This document shows positions 1 through 10,100 of a stretch of DNA of 64,000 bases, piece by piece (within the stretch, counting starts at the first letter, position 1; every line of letters starts with the position of its first letter). Both the position numbers and the translations under genes were made by a program. The notes under the pieces were generated by a model that worked only from the letters and a program-made list of their open reading frames with translations, was not told the origin of the DNA and did not search any database. Where the stretch lies: NCBI GenBank assembly GCA_963699105.1, contig CAVOTI010000005.1, forward strand, positions 868,001 through 932,000, given 5' to 3'. This DNA is from Bog-756 sp963699105 (GTDB lineage Bacteria; Actinomycetota; Acidimicrobiia; Acidimicrobiales; RAAP-2).

Positions 1-1145
1 CGTCGTACTCGGCGATGACGATCTCGTCGGCGTCGGGCCCGCATGCCGGGCACTGTGGATCGCGGTGCACCTTGAAGGTCCGGAAGCTCTCCTCGAGAGC
101 GTCATAGGCCAGCAGACGACCTTGGAGGGTCTCGCCGATCCTCAAGATGATCTTGATCGCCTCGATGGCCTGGATCGAGCCCACGATACCCGGTAGCACC
201 CCCAGCACTCCGGCCTCGGCACAGCTCGGAGCCAGCTCAGCCGGCGGGGGTTCGGGGATCATGCACCGGTAGCAAGGGCCTTCATAGGGATTGAACACCG
301 TGGCCTGGCCCTCGAAACGGAAGATGGAACCGTGCACCACCGGGATGCGCTTGAGGAGCGAGGCGTCGTTGACCAGGTACCGGGTCGGGAAGTTGTCGGT
401 GCCGTCGACGATGACGTCGTACCCGTCGATGATGTCGAGGATGTTGTCGGCACCGAGGCGGACGTCGTAGGTCACGACGTTGACGTCAGGATTGATCAAG
501 GTGAGGGTCTTTTTCGCAGAGTCGACCTTCCTCTCCCCGATGCGGTCCGTGTTGTGCAGGATCTGTCGCTGCAGGTTGGAGGCGTCGACCACGTCCATGT
601 CGATGATGCCGAGGGTACCGACCCCGGCCGCAGCCAGGTAGAGGGCGGCCGGCGAACCGAGCCCGCCAGCCCCCAACAGGAGCACCTTCGCATCGAGCAG
701 CTTCAGCTGACCGGTCTCGCCAACTTCGGGTAGCAGCAGGTGCCGCTGGTAGCGGTTTCGCTGTTCCGGCGTGAGCGACCCGGGCGCCGACCATTGACGT
801 CCCTCGTCCTTCCAGCGGTTGAAACCGCCGACGACCGAGGCCACGTCCTGGTAGCCCAGCTCCTGCATGGTCTGGGCGGCGAACGCAGAACGGGTTCCGC
901 CTGCGCAGTAGACCACGACATGGCTCGACTTGTCCGGGATCCGACCCTCCACCGAGGTTTCCAGGGTGCCCCGGGGAATGTGGACGGCGTCGTGCAAGGC
1001 ACCTTGCTCGTACTCGTCGGGCTCGCGGCACGTCGAGCACCACCGCATCCCCGGCCGCGATCTCCTGCTCGGCCTGTTCCGGCTCGATCTCCCTGACTGC
1101 TGCCTTGGCGGCGGCCAACATCTCTCTGAACGTGGGCACGATCAC
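1..1145 (-). CDS. moeZ: Rhodanese-ThiF/MoeB sulfur-carrier activating protein (frame broken, C-terminus cut by window edge)
   Basis: E1-like enzyme that adenylates the C-terminus of a small sulfur-carrier protein (MoaD/ThiS/CysO type) and, through its rhodanese domain, delivers sulfur. The N-terminal ~110 residues are rhodanese-like with active-site loop YCAGGTRS. The ThiF/MoeB part follows, with GAGGLGSPAALYL, GTDNFPTRYLVNDA and zinc-type pairs CYRC and CPAC. Start GTG at 1145 (or GTG 1139), with AGGAAGG just upstream. The reading frame is broken near 1027: one surplus base turns an expected LDVREPDEYE into LDVPRARR, and conserved sequence resumes in the next frame. Characterised MoeZ has the opposite domain order (ThiF first). 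The last few residues lie beyond position 1. Confidence 0.85.
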
Positions 1146-1344
1146 CGTCCTTCCTGCACGGCCGTTCCGTCGGCCGGCGCCCCGATCCATCTGCCAGTAG
1201 GTGAAACACTACCAGCGAGGTCAGCATTCCCACCGGGCCGGCCCGGACCGCCGGACCACCCTGTCGACCCGGGTGGCACCGGGCCGGCCCCGGGGGAGGC
1301 CGGTAGCGTGCGCCCATGGAGTCACCAAGGAGCATGGATCCGTC

Positions 1345-1944
1345 ATGGAGCTGAGCGAGGCGGTGGTGCGTCGGCGGATGACCCGCAACTTCTCCGGTAG
1401 ACCCCCCGGCCCCGGCATCGTGGATCGGATGCTGGAGGACGCTCTGAGGGCGCCGTCGGCCGGCAACACCCAGGGTCGGGAGTTCCTCGTGCTCGAAGGG
1501 CCCGACCTCACGTCCCGGTACTGGTCAGCCACCACGGACGAAGCCTGGCGGGAACGGTCCGCGAGGTTCTCAGGACTGTCGAAGGCCCCGGTCATCGTTC
1601 TGCCCTTCGCCGACCCCGGCGCCTACGTGGCCCGCTACCGCGAACACGACAAGGCGTTTCCGGGGGCCGGTGATGTGGAGTGGGTGATCCCTTACTGGCT
1701 CGTCGACGCCGCCTTCGCCACGATGACCCTGCTCCTCGGAGCAGCCGACCGGGGGGTGGGGGCGGCCTTCCTCGGCAACTTCCGTGGCGAGGAGAACTTG
1801 CGAGCCGAGTTCGGGGTGCCGGAACGGCTGCGATGGCTGGGGGCGGTCCTTCTCGGGGAAGCGGCTGAGCCCGACCCGCCCTCCCGCTCGGCTGCCCGGC
1901 CCCGGAGGACACTCGAGGACAGCGTCCATCGGGGGCAGTGGTAG
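1345..1944 (+). CDS. Nitroreductase family protein
   Basis: FMN-dependent nitroreductase-fold protein of 199 residues; the substrate cannot be read from sequence. Family features are the N-terminal VVRRRMTRNFS, the flavin-binding RAPSAGNTQGREF, and the helix TMTLLLGAADRGVGAAFLGNF leading to a C-terminal PERLRWLGAVLLGE strand. ATG 1345 is preferred over the upstream in-frame starts because AAGGAG lies 12 nt upstream and family homology begins right after it. It runs divergently from the MoeZ-like gene. The C-terminus (SAARPRRTLEDSVHRGQW) is Arg-rich and variable. It might instead belong to the F420-linked deazaflavin branch, but the motifs fit nitroreductase better. Confidence 0.75.
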   Translation: MELSEAVVRRRMTRNFSGRPPGPGIVDRMLEDALRAPSAGNTQGREFLVLEGPDLTSRYWSATTDEAWRERSARFSGLSKAPVIVLPFADPGAYVARYREHDKAFPGAGDVEWVIPYWLVDAAFATMTLLLGAADRGVGAAFLGNFRGEENLRAEFGVPERLRWLGAVLLGEAAEPDPPSRSAARPRRTLEDSVHRGQW

Positions 1945-1997
1945 TCGCAACAGTGGTAGTCACAAGCGGTACCGGGGAGACCACGAGAAGGGGAACC

Positions 1998-2516
1998 ATG
2001 ATTCGACTGATCGCCGCCATGGACACCAAACGGGGAATCGCCACCGCCGCCGGTATTCCGTGGCACCTTCCGGGCGACGCCGCGTACTTCCGCCAACACA
2101 CCAGTACCGGACTCATCGTGATGGGTTGGGCCACCTACGCAGAGTTCGCGGCGCCGCTCCACCACCGGGACAACTACGTATTGACCCACGACGTGACAGA
2201 GTCGCTCCGCCAGGGGTTCCTCCCGGTCCCCAGCCTGGAGGATCTCCGGGCCCAACACCCTGACCAGGATGTCTGGGTGATCGGCGGTGCGGCCGTCTAC
2301 GCCAGGACCATCCCGCAAGCTGACGAATTGTTCATCACCCAGGTTCTTGGAGACTTCCACTGCACCAAGTTCTTTCCCGTCTATCGAGACCGGTTCGCTC
2401 TCGCCTCTGAGAGCGGGGAACACCAGGACGGAGGGGTCGGCTACCGATTTCAGATCTGGCAGAGCGACGGAGAGGTCCGGCGATCGTCGGTGGGTCGGTC
2501 ATCACCTGTCGAGTAG
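1998..2516 (+). CDS. folA: Dihydrofolate reductase
   Basis: NADPH-dependent reduction of dihydrofolate to tetrahydrofolate, needed for thymidylate, purine and methionine synthesis. The 172-residue protein has the family signature PWHLPGDAAYFR with the catalytic Asp at about residue 28, GLIVMGWATY in place of the usual VMGRKT, and the cofactor loop VWVIGGAAVYA. The altered VMG-W-AT site makes it a divergent member, but the core residues are present. Start ATG 1998 follows GAGAAGGGG. It lies 53 nt after the nitroreductase stop, so the two may be cotranscribed. Its 3' end overlaps the convergent NYN gene by 15 nt. Confidence 0.85.
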   Translation: MIRLIAAMDTKRGIATAAGIPWHLPGDAAYFRQHTSTGLIVMGWATYAEFAAPLHHRDNYVLTHDVTESLRQGFLPVPSLEDLRAQHPDQDVWVIGGAAVYARTIPQADELFITQVLGDFHCTKFFPVYRDRFALASESGEHQDGGVGYRFQIWQSDGEVRRSSVGRSSPVE

Positions 2517-2894
2517 GTCGATGAGCCATCCGGGGCTTTCCACCCCTGCCCCCAAAGCCTCGGCTCGCTGCCGCAGGGCCCGATCTGCAGACACAAGGGT
2601 TACCTGATCGGTGGCCTCGACGGCCTCGGTGGCCACGGCGATGAGCATGTCGTCACCACTGCCGGGTGCATGGACAACCCTGATGCCCCCGCCGTCGCCT
2701 TCCTCCACCCCGGGGCGAGCAGCACCTTCGAGGACCACGACGACCGGTTCGGCAAACCGGTTCGCCTCGGCCGCGGCCCGAACTCGTTCCACGAACGATC
2801 GGGCTGCTCCGGGCCGGTCGCGCCACCACCCCGTGGGCCGGGATCCGATCACGTTGGCGGCATCGACGAGGAGCACCGTCGCAGTCTCACCCAC
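2502..2894 (-). CDS. NYN/PIN-like (YacP-type) nuclease-fold protein
   Basis: Small protein of about 130 residues with a NYN (PIN-like) RNase fold. The acidic positions expected of a metal site are visible: VDAANVIGS near the start, GSGDDML in the middle and SADRAL towards the end. YacP-type NYN proteins are thought to be RNA endonucleases; the substrate here is unknown. GTG 2894 is chosen because homology begins immediately after it. The open frame extends further upstream to 3023, but that part is low-complexity and covers the divergent promoter region. It converges on folA with a 15-nt overlap. Confidence 0.7.
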   Translation of the reverse strand: MGETATVLLVDAANVIGSRPTGWWRDRPGAARSFVERVRAAAEANRFAEPVVVVLEGAARPGVEEGDGGGIRVVHAPGSGDDMLIAVATEAVEATDQVTLVSADRALRQRAEALGAGVESPGWLIDLLDR

Positions 2895-3082
2895 AGGTGG
2901 TTGACAGCCAAACGAGCTTCCGACATCGCCGGAGCGAGGGGCCAGATTCCTCACGCCCCGGGCAGGTGGGGGCCAGGTTGCCGGCAAGTTGGCAGGCAGG
3001 TGGTAGGTCGATCCTGGGACCACCGACCCGGCGTCGGTGGCCCCAGTCGGGTGTCACCGCGTCCCGATCCACGGAGGTCATC

Positions 3083-3805
3083 GTGCCCACCCCCACACCC
3101 GTCCCCACGCCCACATCCGTTCCGACGCCCACATCCGCGCCCACCCTGTCGAGGCAGAGATCGCGACCCCGCCCCGGCCTCCCACCATTGTCGGAAGGCG
3201 CACAGGTTCGTGTGGTCCCCTGGGCGGACCCGGTGGCCGACCCCCACGGCCTGCACCCCTGTTCCCGCTATGTCGAGCTGTACTGGCTCCCGGTAATCGG
3301 ACCGTCTACCACCTGGCTGCTGAGGCGGCTCTCCTACGGGATCGAGGTCCACGGCGAGGGATTCGAGCTCGACCTGTCCGAGACGGCCCGCTCCTTGGGA
3401 CTCGGCGACCGGATGGGCAAGAACTCGCCGTTCCGCCGGGCCCTGCAACGCCTGTGCACCTTCGAACTGGCCCGCCCTCACGGGCCGGACGCCCTGGCCG
3501 TCCGAACCTCGATCCCCCCTCTTCCGCTCCGCCACCTGTGCCGGCTACCTGGATCCCTCCAGTCCAGCCACCGTCGATGGCTGATCGAACAGCAGTTGCC
3601 CGAGCCCGAACAGATGCGCCGTCGGGCCCGGCGATTGGCGGTGGGGCTGGCCTCCAGCGGAAAGAGCAGATCCGAGATCGAACAGCAACTCGGCAGGTGG
3701 CAGTTCCACCCGGCCATGGCCTTTGCTGCCGCCGAATACGCCGTCGACTCGCTTCCTGCCCAGGCCCAAGGAACCGATGCGGTTCAGCCGGGTTCGTCCT
3801 CGTGA
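3083..3805 (+). CDS. Conserved actinobacterial protein of unknown function with an N-terminal PT/VPTPTS repeat
   Basis: About 240 residues, no recognised enzyme family. The first ~25 residues are a Pro-Thr repeat (VPTPTPVPTPTSVPTPTS). The remainder looks globular and predominantly helical: YVELYWLPVIGPSTTWLLRR, a 'GLGDRMGKNSPFRRALQRL' segment that could form a winged-helix or HTH-like unit, and a C-terminal helix ending HPAMAFAAAEYAVDSL. The start is GTG 3083, with GGAGG five bases upstream. The 3' end overlaps gpsA convergently by 22 nt. Proteins with this WLPVIGPSTTWLLRRL-type core seem familiar from Actinobacteria, but I cannot assign a role. The Pro/Thr repeat suggests a flexible tether. 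Confidence 0.6.
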   Translation: MPTPTPVPTPTSVPTPTSAPTLSRQRSRPRPGLPPLSEGAQVRVVPWADPVADPHGLHPCSRYVELYWLPVIGPSTTWLLRRLSYGIEVHGEGFELDLSETARSLGLGDRMGKNSPFRRALQRLCTFELARPHGPDALAVRTSIPPLPLRHLCRLPGSLQSSHRRWLIEQQLPEPEQMRRRARRLAVGLASSGKSRSEIEQQLGRWQFHPAMAFAAAEYAVDSLPAQAQGTDAVQPGSSS

Positions 3806-4773
3806 CCTGCCGGCGTGAGCCCCCAGTAGGAGTCCAACGGTTCGAGCTCCCCCTTCACCACCCGGTCGATCATGGCGCAGATGGGCAGATCGAGATGGTG
3901 CCGCTCGGCCAGCTCGAGGGCGACGGTGGCCGTCCTCACCCCTTCGGCCACCATGTTCATCTCGGCCAGGATGTCCTCCAGACGTCGGCCCTTGCCCAGC
4001 TGCTCCCCCACCCGGCGGTTTCGACTGTGCGGGCTCATGCAGGTGGCGATCAGGTCGCCCATTCCGGCCAGTCCGGCGAAGGTAGTGGGTTGAGCCCCCA
4101 TGGCCACCCCGAGCCTGGTCAGCTCGGCCAGACCCCGCGACATCACCGCGGCGCGCGTGTTGTCACCCACACCAAGCCCTTCGCCGATACCGGCGGCGAT
4201 GGCGATGACGTTCTTCAGGGCGCCGCCCATCTCGCACCCGATGACGTCGTCATTGAGGTACACCCTGAACACGCCCCTGGTCACCACCTTTTGAATGGCG
4301 CTGGCCACCTCGAGGTCCTCGGTGGCGATGACGGCGGCGGCCGCCTTGCCGGACATGATCTCGTTGGCCAGGTTGGGCCCGGTGAGGGCGGCCACCGGGT
4401 GGCCGGGAACCACTTCCTTGATCACCTGGGTCATCCGCAGGTGCGAGCCCTTCTCCAGGCCCTTGGACAGACTGACAACGGGGATCCACGGTCGGATGAA
4501 CTCGGCCGCCTGCTCGAGGACACCCCGAAAACCTGAAGTCGGCACGCCGACGATGAGCAGATCGGCTCGGTCGACGGCGTCGGACAAGACGGCGGTGGCC
4601 GACAACTCCTTGGGCAGGTCGAAACCGGGGAGGTAGGCGGCGTTGGTGTGCTCGACCTCGACCGCCTTGGCCACCGCCGGGTCCCGGGCCCACAACACCG
4701 TCTCGTGTCGAGGGGCCACCAGCGAAGCCACGGTGGTCCCCCACGAACCGGCACCGAGGACGGCTATCCGCAC
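3784..4773 (-). CDS. gpsA: NAD(P)H-dependent glycerol-3-phosphate dehydrogenase
   Basis: Reduces dihydroxyacetone phosphate to sn-glycerol 3-phosphate for phospholipid synthesis. The 329 residues match the family's usual length. Visible motifs are the N-terminal Rossmann GAGSWGTT, the SLSKGLEKG loop, ALTGPNLANEI, the active-site region GCEMGGALKNVIAIAAGI with its catalytic Lys, and DLIATCMSPHSRNRRVG. Start GTG 4773 has GACAGG upstream. It is last in a minus-strand group behind the PduO-type transferase and pepA, with a 53-nt gap to pepA. Confidence 0.93.
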   Translation of the reverse strand: MRIAVLGAGSWGTTVASLVAPRHETVLWARDPAVAKAVEVEHTNAAYLPGFDLPKELSATAVLSDAVDRADLLIVGVPTSGFRGVLEQAAEFIRPWIPVVSLSKGLEKGSHLRMTQVIKEVVPGHPVAALTGPNLANEIMSGKAAAAVIATEDLEVASAIQKVVTRGVFRVYLNDDVIGCEMGGALKNVIAIAAGIGEGLGVGDNTRAAVMSRGLAELTRLGVAMGAQPTTFAGLAGMGDLIATCMSPHSRNRRVGEQLGKGRRLEDILAEMNMVAEGVRTATVALELAERHHLDLPICAMIDRVVKGELEPLDSYWGLTPAGHEDEPG

Positions 4774-4826
4774 CTGTCGAACCTACCGCGCCGGGTGGGC
4801 CGATGCCTGCCCATCCGACAAATCGC

Positions 4827-6386
4827 TCACTCGGAGTCGAGACCGGCCAACGAGTGGGCGAACTCCTCGGACATGATCAGGTCGACCAGGGTCCGCACCC
4901 CAAAGCCGGTGGCCCCCTTGGCCAGGTACCGGCTGGCTTCGTCCGATCGTGCCGGTCCGGCGATGTCCAGGTGCGCCCACGGCACCTGGCCGACGAACTC
5001 CCGCAACAACAGGGCGGCGGAGATGGTGCCGGCCTGGCCGGGTCGTCCGACGTTGCGCATGTCGGCGACCTCGGAATCGATGTGGACCCGGTAGTCGTCG
5101 GGCATCGGCAACGACCAATTCGGTTCGCCGCTGCGCTGGCCGGCCGCATGGACGTCGGCGATCAGCGTCTCGTCGTTGCCGAGAAGCCCGGCGATCTCCT
5201 TGCCCAGCGCCACCACCGCCGCCCCGGTGAGGGTGGCCAGGTCGACGATGGCATCGGGCGCAGCCTCGGCCGCCAGGGCCAGCCCGTCCGACAGCACCAG
5301 ACGGCCTTCGGCGTCGGTGTTGAGCACCTCGATGGTCTTGCCCTTCCGGGTGGTGAGCACGTCGCCGGGCTTGATGGCCGAACCCCCGGGCATGTTCTCG
5401 GTCAGGGGGGCGAAGGCGGTGAGCCGGATGCGGGCACCGAGAGCGGCTGCCGCGTCCATGGTCGCCATCACCGCCGCCGCCCCGCCCATGTCGGTCTTCA
5501 TTGTCTCCATACCGGTGGCCGTCTTGAGCGACAGCCCACCCGAGTCGAAGGTGATCCCCTTGCCCACCAGGGCAAGGTGGGGGACATGCCCGTCCATCTC
5601 GATCGGATCGTCGGGTCGGTACTCGACCCGCACGAACCGCGGTGGCTGGGTGGAGCCTCTCGCCACACCGAGCAGTCCCCCCATCCGCTCCTGTGCGATC
5701 CGGTCCTCGTCCCACACCTCGACAGTGAGCCCGGGCACCCCCGAGAACCTCTGGACGAAGGTCTCGGCGAACTTTCGGGGAGTGAGGGAGCTCGGTGGCT
5801 CGTTGACCAGGTCCCGGGCCAGGCTGACCGACTCGGCCACCCGGGCGCCGCGAAGGGCTCCGGCGACTGCCGGCGCAGTACCGGGAGTTCCGGTGGTGAC
5901 GACCAACGTCCCCAGCTGATCCGGCTCCTCATCGGTCCGGAACTCGGTGTACCGGTAGGAGGCGAGGACGGCGGCCAAGGCCACGGCTTCCGCCCACCGG
6001 CCCACCTGGCCGTCGTCACCGTCCGGCAGTAGGAAGGCGGCGGCATCGCCGCGTCCCACCGCCCGGACGAATGCGGCCGTCGCCCGCCGGAGCGACTCGA
6101 GGCCGCCATCACTGTCCAGCAATGAGGCGTCACCGATACCGACCAGTACGATCTCGGGCTCGTCCGCCGAGCCGGTGGAGCGAAGGAGGGCGGTCTGTCC
6201 GACCTTGCCGCTGAAGCCGTGGCGCGAGCACCAGTCGGGGTCCAGCGCGGTGAGCAGGCCCAGGCGCTCCGGCAGCTGATCGAGCGACGCCGCCAGCCGG
6301 AGCCCGTCGGGATGCGACGACACCGGCACCCCGAGGACTCCCACATCGGAGGGAAGATCCCCGGCCGGTCTGGCTTCGATGTTCAC
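4827..6386 (-). CDS. pepA: Leucyl aminopeptidase (M17 family)
   Basis: Two-metal M17 aminopeptidase that releases N-terminal residues from peptides; family members are cytosolic hexamers. 519 residues. The C-terminal catalytic domain carries KGITFDSGGLSLK (metal-binding Lys and Asp), KTDMGGAA and the diagnostic NTDAEGRLVL. The N-terminal macro-like domain is variable, as usual. Start GTG 6386. In the frame in which the upstream adenosyltransferase most likely ends, its TGA (6385-6383) overlaps this GTG as GTGA, indicating translational coupling. Taken literally, the upstream frame would overlap this gene by 257 nt, which I ascribe to a frame break. Confidence 0.93.
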   Translation of the reverse strand: MNIEARPAGDLPSDVGVLGVPVSSHPDGLRLAASLDQLPERLGLLTALDPDWCSRHGFSGKVGQTALLRSTGSADEPEIVLVGIGDASLLDSDGGLESLRRATAAFVRAVGRGDAAAFLLPDGDDGQVGRWAEAVALAAVLASYRYTEFRTDEEPDQLGTLVVTTGTPGTAPAVAGALRGARVAESVSLARDLVNEPPSSLTPRKFAETFVQRFSGVPGLTVEVWDEDRIAQERMGGLLGVARGSTQPPRFVRVEYRPDDPIEMDGHVPHLALVGKGITFDSGGLSLKTATGMETMKTDMGGAAAVMATMDAAAALGARIRLTAFAPLTENMPGGSAIKPGDVLTTRKGKTIEVLNTDAEGRLVLSDGLALAAEAAPDAIVDLATLTGAAVVALGKEIAGLLGNDETLIADVHAAGQRSGEPNWSLPMPDDYRVHIDSEVADMRNVGRPGQAGTISAALLLREFVGQVPWAHLDIAGPARSDEASRYLAKGATGFGVRTLVDLIMSEEFAHSLAGLDSE

Positions 6387-7023
6387 GACCGGGCTCCGCC
6401 GTCGGTGCCCGGCCCGCCCTCACCGTCAGCCCGCCCGCCATCACCCGGCGACCCGGACGGCCCGCCCCCGCCGGCGTCCGGGTCCTGGTCCGGGCCAGCA
6501 GATGGTTCTCGCCCTCGGTCCAGCGGGCCGCCGCCCACACCAGGTCGGACAGCCGGTTCAGGTACTCGCCCACCAGCGAGTCGACGATGGGCGAGGACCA
6601 CAGCACCCGCTCGGCTCGGCGGACCACCGTACGGGCCAGGTCCAACGAAGCCGAGACGCGGTTGGCTCCCGGCACCACGAAATCGCTGGGCATGTCGATG
6701 CGGCCGATGAACACGTCGATCTGCTGCTCGAGGCGTTCGACCATTGCCGGGGTGACCAGCGTGGTTCCGGCCTGCAGCTTCGACCGCTTGGACGGGTCGG
6801 TGGTCACCTCGGCCATCAACACGTACAGGTCGCGCTCGAGTCCGGTCAACAACTGGTCCAGCTCGGACCCCGGTTCGACCTCGGCCCGGGCCAGTCCCAG
6901 CGCCGCCTGAGCCTCGTCCACCGTCCCGGTGATGTGCATGATGGCGGAGTCCTTGCTCACCCGGCCTCCGTAGAGGAGCCCGGTCGTTCCGTCGTCACCT
7001 GTCTTCGTATAGATCCTCACCAC
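6383..7023 (-). CDS. PduO-type cob(I)alamin adenosyltransferase (probable frame break near C-terminus)
   Basis: Transfers adenosyl from ATP to Co(I) corrinoid, forming adenosylcobalamin. The N-terminal ATP-binding RIYTKTGDDGTTGLLYGG and the corrinoid-binding NRLSDLVWAAARW mark the PduO/MMAB family. Conserved sequence ends about residue 178. In the frame as sequenced the protein runs on to 6130, adding a long Arg/Pro-rich tail over pepA. One frame over, the tail becomes a short Asp/Gly-rich end (DQDPDAGGGGPSG) that stops at 6383 exactly on the pepA start. I therefore infer an indel between about 6440 and 6500, perhaps in the ggg run at 6492-6494. Start GTG 7023 or 7020. Confidence 0.8.
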
Positions 7024-7182
7024 CGGTCCATCACCGGGACGATGCTAGACAACGGCGGGAGCTCCGCCGGCCCGACCGGCATCAGGCGGGCGTACCCGGC
7101 GGACGGATCTGGGAGGTCACCGGGGGCCCTGGGTGAGCCGGCCGCCCCCGGGATGCGCCCTCCCCGATAGCCTTGAGGGGTC

Positions 7183-10100
7183 ATGACCACCGAGTTCTCC
7201 ACTCCCGCCTCCCGCTCGTCGGGCTATCTCGAGGCCGCCACCCAACGGGTGGTGATCTTCGACGGGGCCATGGGGACCAACCTGCAACTGGCCGAACTCA
7301 CCGAGGACGACTTCGGCGGCCCCGAGCTCGAGGGTTGCAACGAACTGCTGGTGGTCACCCGACCCGAGGTGGTGGACCGGATCCACCGGGCGTTCTTCGA
7401 GGTCGGATGCGATGTGGTCGAGACCGACACCTTCGGTGCCTTCGCTCCGGTACTGGCCGAGTACGGGCAGGCCCACCGGGTCCGGGAACTGAACATGGCC
7501 GCCGCCGGACTGGCCCGGGGGGCGGCCGAGGACTTCTCCACAACCGACCGGCCCCGATGGGTGGCGGGCAGCATCGGCCCCGGGACCAAGTTCCCCACGC
7601 TCGGCCAGATCCGCTATGCCGATCTCCGCGACGCCTACCAGGAGCAGGCCTCGGCCCTCATCGAGGGCGGCGTCGACCTGATCGTCATCGAGACGGTCTT
7701 CGATCTCTTGCAGGCCAAGGCGGCCATCAACGGCGCCCGCCGGGCCATGAAGGCCTGCGGACGCCATCTGCCCGTCCAGACCCAGGTCACCATCGAACTG
7801 ACCGGCACCATGTTGCCGGGCACCGAGATCGGTGCTGCCCTGTGCGCTCTCGACGCCATGGGGGTCGACCTGATCGGGCTCAACTGCGCCACCGGCCCGG
7901 CCGAGATGTTCGAGCCGCTCCGCCACCTCACCGGTCACTCGTCGGTGCCGGTGACCTGCCTGCCCAACGCCGGTCTCCCCTCGGTGGTGGACGGAGCCAT
8001 GCACTACGACCTGGATCCGGGGCAGCTGGCCGAGTTCCACCGCCAGTTCGTGAGCGAGTTGGGGGTCTCGGTGATCGGCGGCTGCTGCGGTACCACCCCG
8101 GCCCATCTGGCGGCGGTGGTGGAGGCGTGCGCCGACCTGCGACCCGCCGCCCGACGTCCCGAGCCGGAGTACGGGGCGGCGTCGATCTACACCCAGGTCC
8201 CCTTCGCCCAGGACACCTCGTTCCTGGTGGTGGGTGAGCGCACCAATGCCAACGGTTCCAAGAAGTTCCGCCAGGCGATGCTGGAAGAGGACTGGGACAC
8301 CTGCGTGGCCATGGCCCGCGACCAGGTCAAAGAGGGCGCTCATCTTATCGACGTCTGCGTGGACTACACCGGCGCCGACGGCGTCGCCGACATGGAACAG
8401 GTCGCCTCCCGCTTCGCCACCCAGTCCACCGTGCCCCTCATGGTCGACTCGACCGAGGCCCCGGTGGTGGAGACGGCCCTGTCGTGGATCGGGGGCCGGG
8501 CGGTGATCAACTCGGTCAATCTCGAGGAAGGAGACGAACCCGGCACCCGGCTCGACTCGTTCCTCACCCTGGCCAGGGAGTTCGGCGCCGCGGTGGTGTG
8601 CACCTGCATCGACACCGAGGGTCAGGCCCGGACGGCCGACTGGAAGGTCCGGGCGGCCACGGCCATCCACGACATCGCCGTCCAGCGGTACGGGCTCCGG
8701 CCCCAGGACCTGCTGTTCGACGCCCTGGCCCTCCCCCTGTCCACCGGGATGGAGGAGAGCAGAAAGGACGGCATCGAGACCATCGAGGGCATCAGGCGGA
8801 TCAAGTCCGAGCTGCCCGGCGTGTACACGGTGCTGGGCCTGTCCAACGTCTCGTTCGGTCTCAACCCCGCGGCCCGCCAGGTCCTCAACTCCGTGTTCCT
8901 CCACGAGTGCGTGGAGGCGGGGCTCGACGCCGCCATCGTGCACGCTTCGAAGATCCTGCCCCTGTCGAAGATCGACGATCGGGCCCGGGAGGTCTGCCTG
9001 GACCTCGTCTACGACCGGCGGCACGACGGGTACGACCCGCTCACCGAGCTGTTGGCGCTCTTCGAGGGAGTCTCCGCCTCGGCCGGCGCCACCCAGGAGG
9101 ACCGATCGGGATGGCCGGTGGAGCGTCGCCTCGAGCATCGGATCGTCGATGGCGACCGCAACGGGATCGAGGCCGACCTCGACCAGGCCATGGCCGAAGG
9201 CCACACCCCGCTGCTCATCATCAACGATTTCTTGCTGGCCGGCATGAAGACGGTCGGCGAGCTGTTCGCCTCGGGAGAGATGCAGCTGCCGTTCGTCCTC
9301 GGGTCGGCCGAGACCATGAAGACGGCCGTGGCCTATCTCGAGCCCTACATGGAAAAGGCCGACCAGGGTGGCAAGGGAGTGATGGTGCTGGCCACGGTGA
9401 AGGGCGACGTGCACGACATCGGCAAGAACCTGGTGGACATCATCCTCACCAACAACGGATACACGGTGAAGAACCTCGGGATCAAAGTGGGTATCTCCGA
9501 CATGGTGGCCGCCCTCGAGGAGTCGAAGGCCGATGCCATCGGCATGAGCGGGTTGCTGGTGAAGTCCACCCTCATCATGCGGGACAACCTCGAGGAGCTC
9601 AACCGCCGCGGCCTGTCCCACATCCCGGTCATCCTGGGCGGGGCTGCCCTCACCCGCACCTACGTCGAGCGCGACCTCCGCAAGGTCTACGACGGCCGGC
9701 TCTTCTACGGCAAGGACGCCTTCGAGGGACTGCGCACCATGGACAGGTTGGTCGAGCTGACCAAGTCCGGTGAGGACGACCCCGAGTTCGGAACGGCAAT
9801 CGGCGGCCGCGATCTCGGACCCCGCAAGAGCGAGCTGCGCCGGCAAGCCGCAGCCGAAGCGCGCCAACGGGGGGAGGCCCTTCCGGTCAGGTCGCCAGAG
9901 GTGGCCACGGACAACCCGACCTTCAAGCCGCCCTTCTTAGGAAGTCGGGTGGCCAAGGGCATGGCCATCGACGACGTGGCCGCCTATCTCAACGAGACCG
10001 CCCTCTTTCGCAACCAGTGGGGGTTCCGGCCCGAACGGGGCGAGGACGACCCGGCATTCAAAGAGAGGGTGAGGGAGCTCCTGAGGGAGCAGCTGGCCAC

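Noticed and set aside
7024..7182. Possible cobalamin or SAM riboswitch before metH
   Set aside because: No B12-box or other riboswitch core is recognisable in the 159 nt; the region is GC-rich without a convincing fold.
7117..9867. A 916-residue open frame on the minus strand opposite metH
   Set aside because: A shadow of high GC: metH on the plus strand is complete and conserved, and the minus translation is His/Gly/Arg-rich with no recognisable domain.
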